From Acidobacteriota bacterium (GTDB taxonomy: Bacteria; Acidobacteriota; Vicinamibacteria; Vicinamibacterales; CAVVIG01): a stretch of DNA of 64,000 nt. A program made the position numbers and the translations under genes. Position 1 is the first letter of the stretch; each line of letters begins with the position of its first letter. Of the stretch, positions 61,032-64,000 are shown one piece after another. The DNA lies in contig QHWB01000031.1 in the NCBI GenBank assembly GCA_003222395.1, positions 374,501 to 438,500 of the forward strand. The letters run 5' to 3'. The notes beneath the pieces are model-generated. The model was not told the DNA's origin, did not search any database, and was given only the letters and a program-made list of their open reading frames with translations.

Positions 61032-62342
61032 TCACATCGTCGATTTCACAGTCGCGCCAGCCTTCGTGATCTTCTCCTTTCCGTCCATGTAAGGGCGCAG
61101 CGCCGACGGAATCGTGACCGATCCGTCCTTTTCTTGAAAGTTCTCGAGGATCGCGATGAGCGTGCGGCCGACCGCGAGGCCCGATCCGTTCAGCGCGTGC
61201 AGGAGCTCCGCTTTGCCCGACCCGCCGGCGCGGAACTTCAGGTTCGCGCGGCGCGCCTGAAACGCCTCGGTGTTGCTGCAGGACGAAATCTCGCGATACG
61301 TCTTCTGGCTCGGCAGCCAGACCTCGATATCGTACGTCTTCGCTGACGAGAAGCCCATGTCGCCGGTGCACAGCAGCACCGTGCGATATGGCAGCTCGAG
61401 CCGCTTCAACACCTCTTCGGCATCCGCCGTGAGCGTCTCGAGCTCGTCGTACGACGATTCGGCGGACGTCAATTTTACGAGTTCGACCTTGTCGAACTGA
61501 TGCTGACGGATCAACCCGCGCACGTCCTGTCCGTACGATCCGGCCTCGCTGCGAAAGCACGGCGTGTAGGCGACGTACTTCATCGGCAGATCGCGGCCGT
61601 CGAGAATCTCGCCGCGATGGAGGTTCGTCAGCGGCACCTCCGCCGTCGGCACCATGTAGAGATCCCAGTCGCCGGCGATCTTGAACAAATCCTGCTCGAA
61701 CTTCGGCAGCTGCCCCGTGCCCGTGAGCGACGCCGCGTTGACCATGAACGGCGGCAGCACTTCGACGTATCCGTGGTCGCGCGTGTGCAGATCGAGCATG
61801 AAGTTGATCAACGCGCGCTCGAGCCGTGCGCCGGCGCCGCTGAGGACCGTGAAGCGCGCGCCCGCGACGCGCGTGCCGCGCTCGAAATCGATGATCCCCA
61901 GCGCCGGCCCGAGATCCCAGTGCGCCTGCGGCGTGAAGTCGAATTCGCGTGGCACACCGTGCCGCCGCACCTCGACGTTCTCGGCGGCCGTCCTGCCGAC
62001 CGGCACCGTCGGATGCGGAAGGTTCGGCAGGTTCAGCAGAGCGATGTCGCGCTGCCGCTCGACGGAATCGAGCTGGAATCCGAGCTGCTTGATCTGCGCC
62101 GACCGCAGTTTGCTCGCTTCCTGAATCGATGTCGTGTCCTTGCCCTGGCGCTTGGCGCGTGCGATTTCGTCGCCCGACGTGTTCTGCTGCCGCTTCAGTC
62201 CTTCGAGCTCCGGGATCAGACGGCGCCGCGCAGTTTCGTACGTCGCGACATCCTCGAGCGTCTTGTCGATGTCGATCCCGCGGGTGCGCAGACGACTCCG
62301 CACCTCTTCGAAGTGATCGCGAACGTTCGCGGGGTCGAGCAT
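61032..62342 (-). CDS. serS: Serine--tRNA ligase
   Basis: A 436-residue class II synthetase. The N-terminal tRNA-binding coiled-coil arm spans about 25-105 ([20 protein letters not shown]). Motif 2 is [20 protein letters not shown] with R-QHQF after it; motif 3 is [20 protein letters not shown]. It charges tRNA-Ser, and a tRNA-Ser(UGA) gene follows directly. Length and start (ATG 62342) are normal. Confidence 0.97.
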   Translation of the reverse strand: MLDPANVRDHFEEVRSRLRTRGIDIDKTLEDVATYETARRRLIPELEGLKRQQNTSGDEIARAKRQGKDTTSIQEASKLRSAQIKQLGFQLDSVERQRDIALLNLPNLPHPTVPVGRTAAENVEVRRHGVPREFDFTPQAHWDLGPALGIIDFERGTRVAGARFTVLSGAGARLERALINFMLDLHTRDHGYVEVLPPFMVNAASLTGTGQLPKFEQDLFKIAGDWDLYMVPTAEVPLTNLHRGEILDGRDLPMKYVAYTPCFRSEAGSYGQDVRGLIRQHQFDKVELVKLTSAESSYDELETLTADAEEVLKRLELPYRTVLLCTGDMGFSSAKTYDIEVWLPSQKTYREISSCSNTEAFQARRANLKFRAGGSGKAELLHALNGSGLAVGRTLIAILENFQEKDGSVTIPSALRPYMDGKEKITKAGATVKSTM

Positions 62343-62379
62343 GTAACCTCAGGTAGACATTGTACGTTACGATTCTGCC

Positions 62380-63276
62380 GTGGCCACTGTACGCAAGGCC
62401 GTCTTCCCCGCCGCCGGCCTCGGCACGCGGTTCCTTCCCGCGACGAAAGCCCAGCCCAAAGAGATGCTTCCGCTGGTCGACAAACCGATCATTCAGTACG
62501 GCGTCGAGGAAGCGGTCGCAGCCGGCGCGGGCAACATCATTCTCGTGACGGGACGAGGGAAGAACGCGATCGAAGATCATTTCGACGTGTCGATCGAGCT
62601 CGAGTCGTTCCTCGAAGCGCGCGGCAAGCGCGAGCAGCTGGCCGAGGTTCGCAAGATCTCGAACATGATCAACTTCGCGTACGTGCGTCAGGGCGAGCCG
62701 CTCGGCCTCGGCCACGCCGTTCTCGTCACGCGCGAGCTCGTGGGCGACGAACCCTTCGCCGTCATCCTCGGCGACGATGTGATCGACGCGACACCGCCGG
62801 CCATCAAGCAGCTGATCGACGTCTTCCAGCGGCTCGACGGTCCGATCCTCGCCGTCGAGCGGGTGCCGGGGGAGGACATCTCGAGCTACGGCGTCATCGC
62901 GATCGAGCCGAACGTCCGGCTCGGCGACGGCATCTATCAGGTGCGCGATCTCGTCGAGAAGCCGCCGCGCGAGGAGGCGCCGTCCGATCTGGCCATCATC
63001 GGCCGCTACGTGCTCACGCCCGACATCTTCCCCGCGCTCGCCGCCACGAAGAGCGATCGCACCGGCGAGATTCAGCTGACCGACGGACTGCGCGAGCTCC
63101 TGAAGCAGCGACCGATCTACGCGTGTGAAGTCAAAGGCGTCCGCCACGACACCGGCAACAAGCTCGGATTTCTCAAGGCGGTCGTCTACTTCGCGCTGCG
63201 GCGTCCCGACCTCGCCGACAAATTCGCCGACTATCTCTCGTCGGTCAATCTGCAGGAGTTCGCAGGGAAGCGCTAG
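62380..63276 (+). CDS. galU: UTP--glucose-1-phosphate uridylyltransferase
   Basis: A 298-residue nucleotidyltransferase. The nucleotide-binding start is VFPAAGLGTRFLPATKAQPK, followed by MLPLVDKPIIQYGVEEAVAA; GLGHAVLVTRELVGDEPFAV and ILGDDVIDATP carry the uridine and metal sites. It makes UDP-glucose for envelope glycans. The GTG at 62380 has a TACGAT hexamer six bases upstream and no ribosome site. It is divergent from serS and convergent with, and overlapping by 4 bp, the FmdB gene. Confidence 0.95.
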   Translation: MATVRKAVFPAAGLGTRFLPATKAQPKEMLPLVDKPIIQYGVEEAVAAGAGNIILVTGRGKNAIEDHFDVSIELESFLEARGKREQLAEVRKISNMINFAYVRQGEPLGLGHAVLVTRELVGDEPFAVILGDDVIDATPPAIKQLIDVFQRLDGPILAVERVPGEDISSYGVIAIEPNVRLGDGIYQVRDLVEKPPREEAPSDLAIIGRYVLTPDIFPALAATKSDRTGEIQLTDGLRELLKQRPIYACEVKGVRHDTGNKLGFLKAVVYFALRRPDLADKFADYLSSVNLQEFAGKR

Positions 63277-63617
63277 TCTTTCGGGGTACTGGATGAAGAT
63301 TCGGTCTTCGCAGGCTTGCCCGGCTTGGTCTCGGTCTTCGTCTCGGTCTTCGTCTCCGTCTTCGTCTCTGTCTTGTCGCTTTTCTCGCTTTTCCCGCCGT
63401 TCGACGAAGCGCCTTCCGCGGCAGTGGACGAATCCTTCTTCGCGTAGTCGGTGATATACCAGCCGCTGCCTTTGAAGTGAATGGCCGGCGACGACATCAG
63501 CTTGCGGACCGGTCCCTTGCCGCACAGCTCGCACGTCTCGAGCGGGGCGTCGGAAAATCTCTGGATCTTCTCGAAGCGGCGCCCGCAGGCGTCACATCGG
63601 TATTCGTAGAGCGGCAT
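63273..63617 (-). CDS. FmdB-type zinc ribbon protein with repeat tail
   Basis: A 114-residue protein. MPLYEYRCDACGRRFEKIQR and LETCELCGKGPVRKLMSSPA give the FmdB CxxC...CxxC zinc ribbon. The tail is low complexity, Lys/Glu/Ser/Thr-rich, with four TETK units coded by a 12-bp tandem repeat at about 63327-63374. Function of FmdB proteins is regulatory or unknown. Confidence 0.9.
   Translation of the reverse strand: MPLYEYRCDACGRRFEKIQRFSDAPLETCELCGKGPVRKLMSSPAIHFKGSGWYITDYAKKDSSTAAEGASSNGGKSEKSDKTETKTETKTETKTETKPGKPAKTESSSSTPKD
63327..63374. repeat. Four 12-bp tandem units coding TETK
   Basis: The unit CTCGGTCTTCGT (and close variants) repeats four times in the FmdB tail. The reading frame is kept, so copy number could vary without frameshift. 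Confidence 0.7.
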
Positions 63618-63632
63618 CGGCCTCCAGCGTCT

Positions 63633-64000
63633 TTATTCAATCACATCGCCATCGTCGCCCAGCATCAGTTGACGATGGAGCCAAAAGGGCGCGGTACCCT
63701 GCGACAGCAGCGTGTCGTGGAACGAGCGGAGCGAAAACGATTTGCCCTGCTGCTGTTTCACGTCCTGCCTCAGTTTCAACAGCGCGAGCTTGCCGACGCT
63801 GTACACGAGGTACGTCGGATCGAACGTGCCGCGCTCGGCTTCCCGGCGCGCGCTCGCTTCTTCCATGAACGCTTCTTCGCGAAACAACCGGACGCCCTGC
63901 TCGACTGACATGTCTTCCGCATGCAGCTTGATGCAGACGAGAAACCGCGCGAGCCGGATGAGCGACTCGGCGAGCTGACCGAGCTGAATGCTGTATTCGC
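63633..64000 (-). CDS. DUF885 family protein (C terminus only; cut off by window edge)
   Basis: The frame is open from the right edge to a stop at 63633. Visible residues read YSIQLGQLAESLIRLARFLV, KLHAEDMSVEQGVRLFREEA, PTYLVYSVGKLALLKLRQDV and FSLRSFHDTLLSQG, the C-terminal part of DUF885 proteins, which are related to zinc peptidases. The catalytic HExxH part lies outside the window. Confidence 0.8.
   Translation of the reverse strand, partial: EYSIQLGQLAESLIRLARFLVCIKLHAEDMSVEQGVRLFREEAFMEEASARREAERGTFDPTYLVYSVGKLALLKLRQDVKQQQGKSFSLRSFHDTLLSQGTAPFWLHRQLMLGDDGDVIE

Noticed and set aside
60802-63534. A 910-codon open frame on the minus strand through serS, galU and FmdB
   Set aside because: Most of it is a shadow of serS in another frame and antisense to galU; high GC gives long open antisense frames. 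The encoded sequence is Arg/Ala/Gly-rich with no domain.

Overview
The window is about 64 kb of high-GC chromosomal DNA, most likely from a soil Acidobacteriota of the Vicinamibacteria type. This is an inference from family content: an 805-residue duplicated FtsX/MacB permease of the acidobacterial orphan type, DUF6152 proteins with repeated operons of an uncharacterised secreted family, secreted PQQ propellers, reaction-centre-like cytochromes, an ECF42 sigma factor with its DGPF partner, and a PA2778/PA2779 pair. There is no rRNA, phage, IS element or CRISPR array. Three tRNA genes are present: Gln-CUG, Ser-GCU and Ser-UGA.

Region 1 (0-8.1 kb): after a truncated thymidylate kinase comes a compact, mostly minus-strand cluster: RibD-C-type reductase, SAM methyltransferase, GT4 glycosyltransferase, a 6-pyruvoyl-tetrahydropterin-synthase-like protein without its usual catalytic residues, a zinc-site-less MDR dehydrogenase, CDP-alcohol phosphotransferase, GTP cyclohydrolase II and a membrane sulfatase/phosphoethanolamine-transferase-like enzyme. 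First enzymes of flavin/pterin synthesis sit beside sugar-transfer and lipid-head-group enzymes. I read this as an undescribed pathway that builds a GTP-derived pyrimidine or pterin conjugate and perhaps anchors it to membrane lipid.

Region 2 (8.1-20.1 kb): cyclase/class-V PLP enzyme pair, an EF-P-family factor with an Arg-tipped loop, PQQ sugar dehydrogenase, RodZ-like HTH membrane protein, a decayed metallo-beta-lactamase-like gene, AhpD-like protein, the large permease, a long coiled-coil PilZ protein and a PEGA protein.

Region 3 (20.2-35 kb): ECF42 sigma/DGPF pair, a three-gene secreted-protein operon, a minus-strand respiratory-type operon (cytochrome c'-like lipoprotein, PQQ propeller, reaction-centre-type cytochrome, PDZ hydrolase), a large secreted protein, several gene remnants, and a second diverged inverted copy of the three-gene operon whose third gene is broken.

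Region 4 (35-46.4 kb): disulfide oxidoreductase, VOC protein, VapC/AbrB toxin-antitoxin pair with operator, an 1183-residue GT2-NodS-NodB fusion, a PhnB protein, a VOC/hemerythrin chimera, a TetR/SDR divergent pair, and a graveyard of FHIPEP (type III export gate) remnants.

Region 5 (46.4-64 kb): housekeeping and peptide/amino-acid genes (gltX, serS, galU, tRNAs, FmdB, DUF885 peptidase, amidohydrolase/APC permease/M64 peptidase operon), Nudix, a PolX-like PHP protein lacking the polymerase palm, the C39-peptidase pair, and secreted cytochrome and metal-binding proteins.

Two themes run through the window. Several genes lack a Shine-Dalgarno but carry a -10-like hexamer 8-9 nt before the start codon, as leaderless transcripts do. 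At least five genes are remnants that keep both ends but lost the middle, as if by short-homology deletion.
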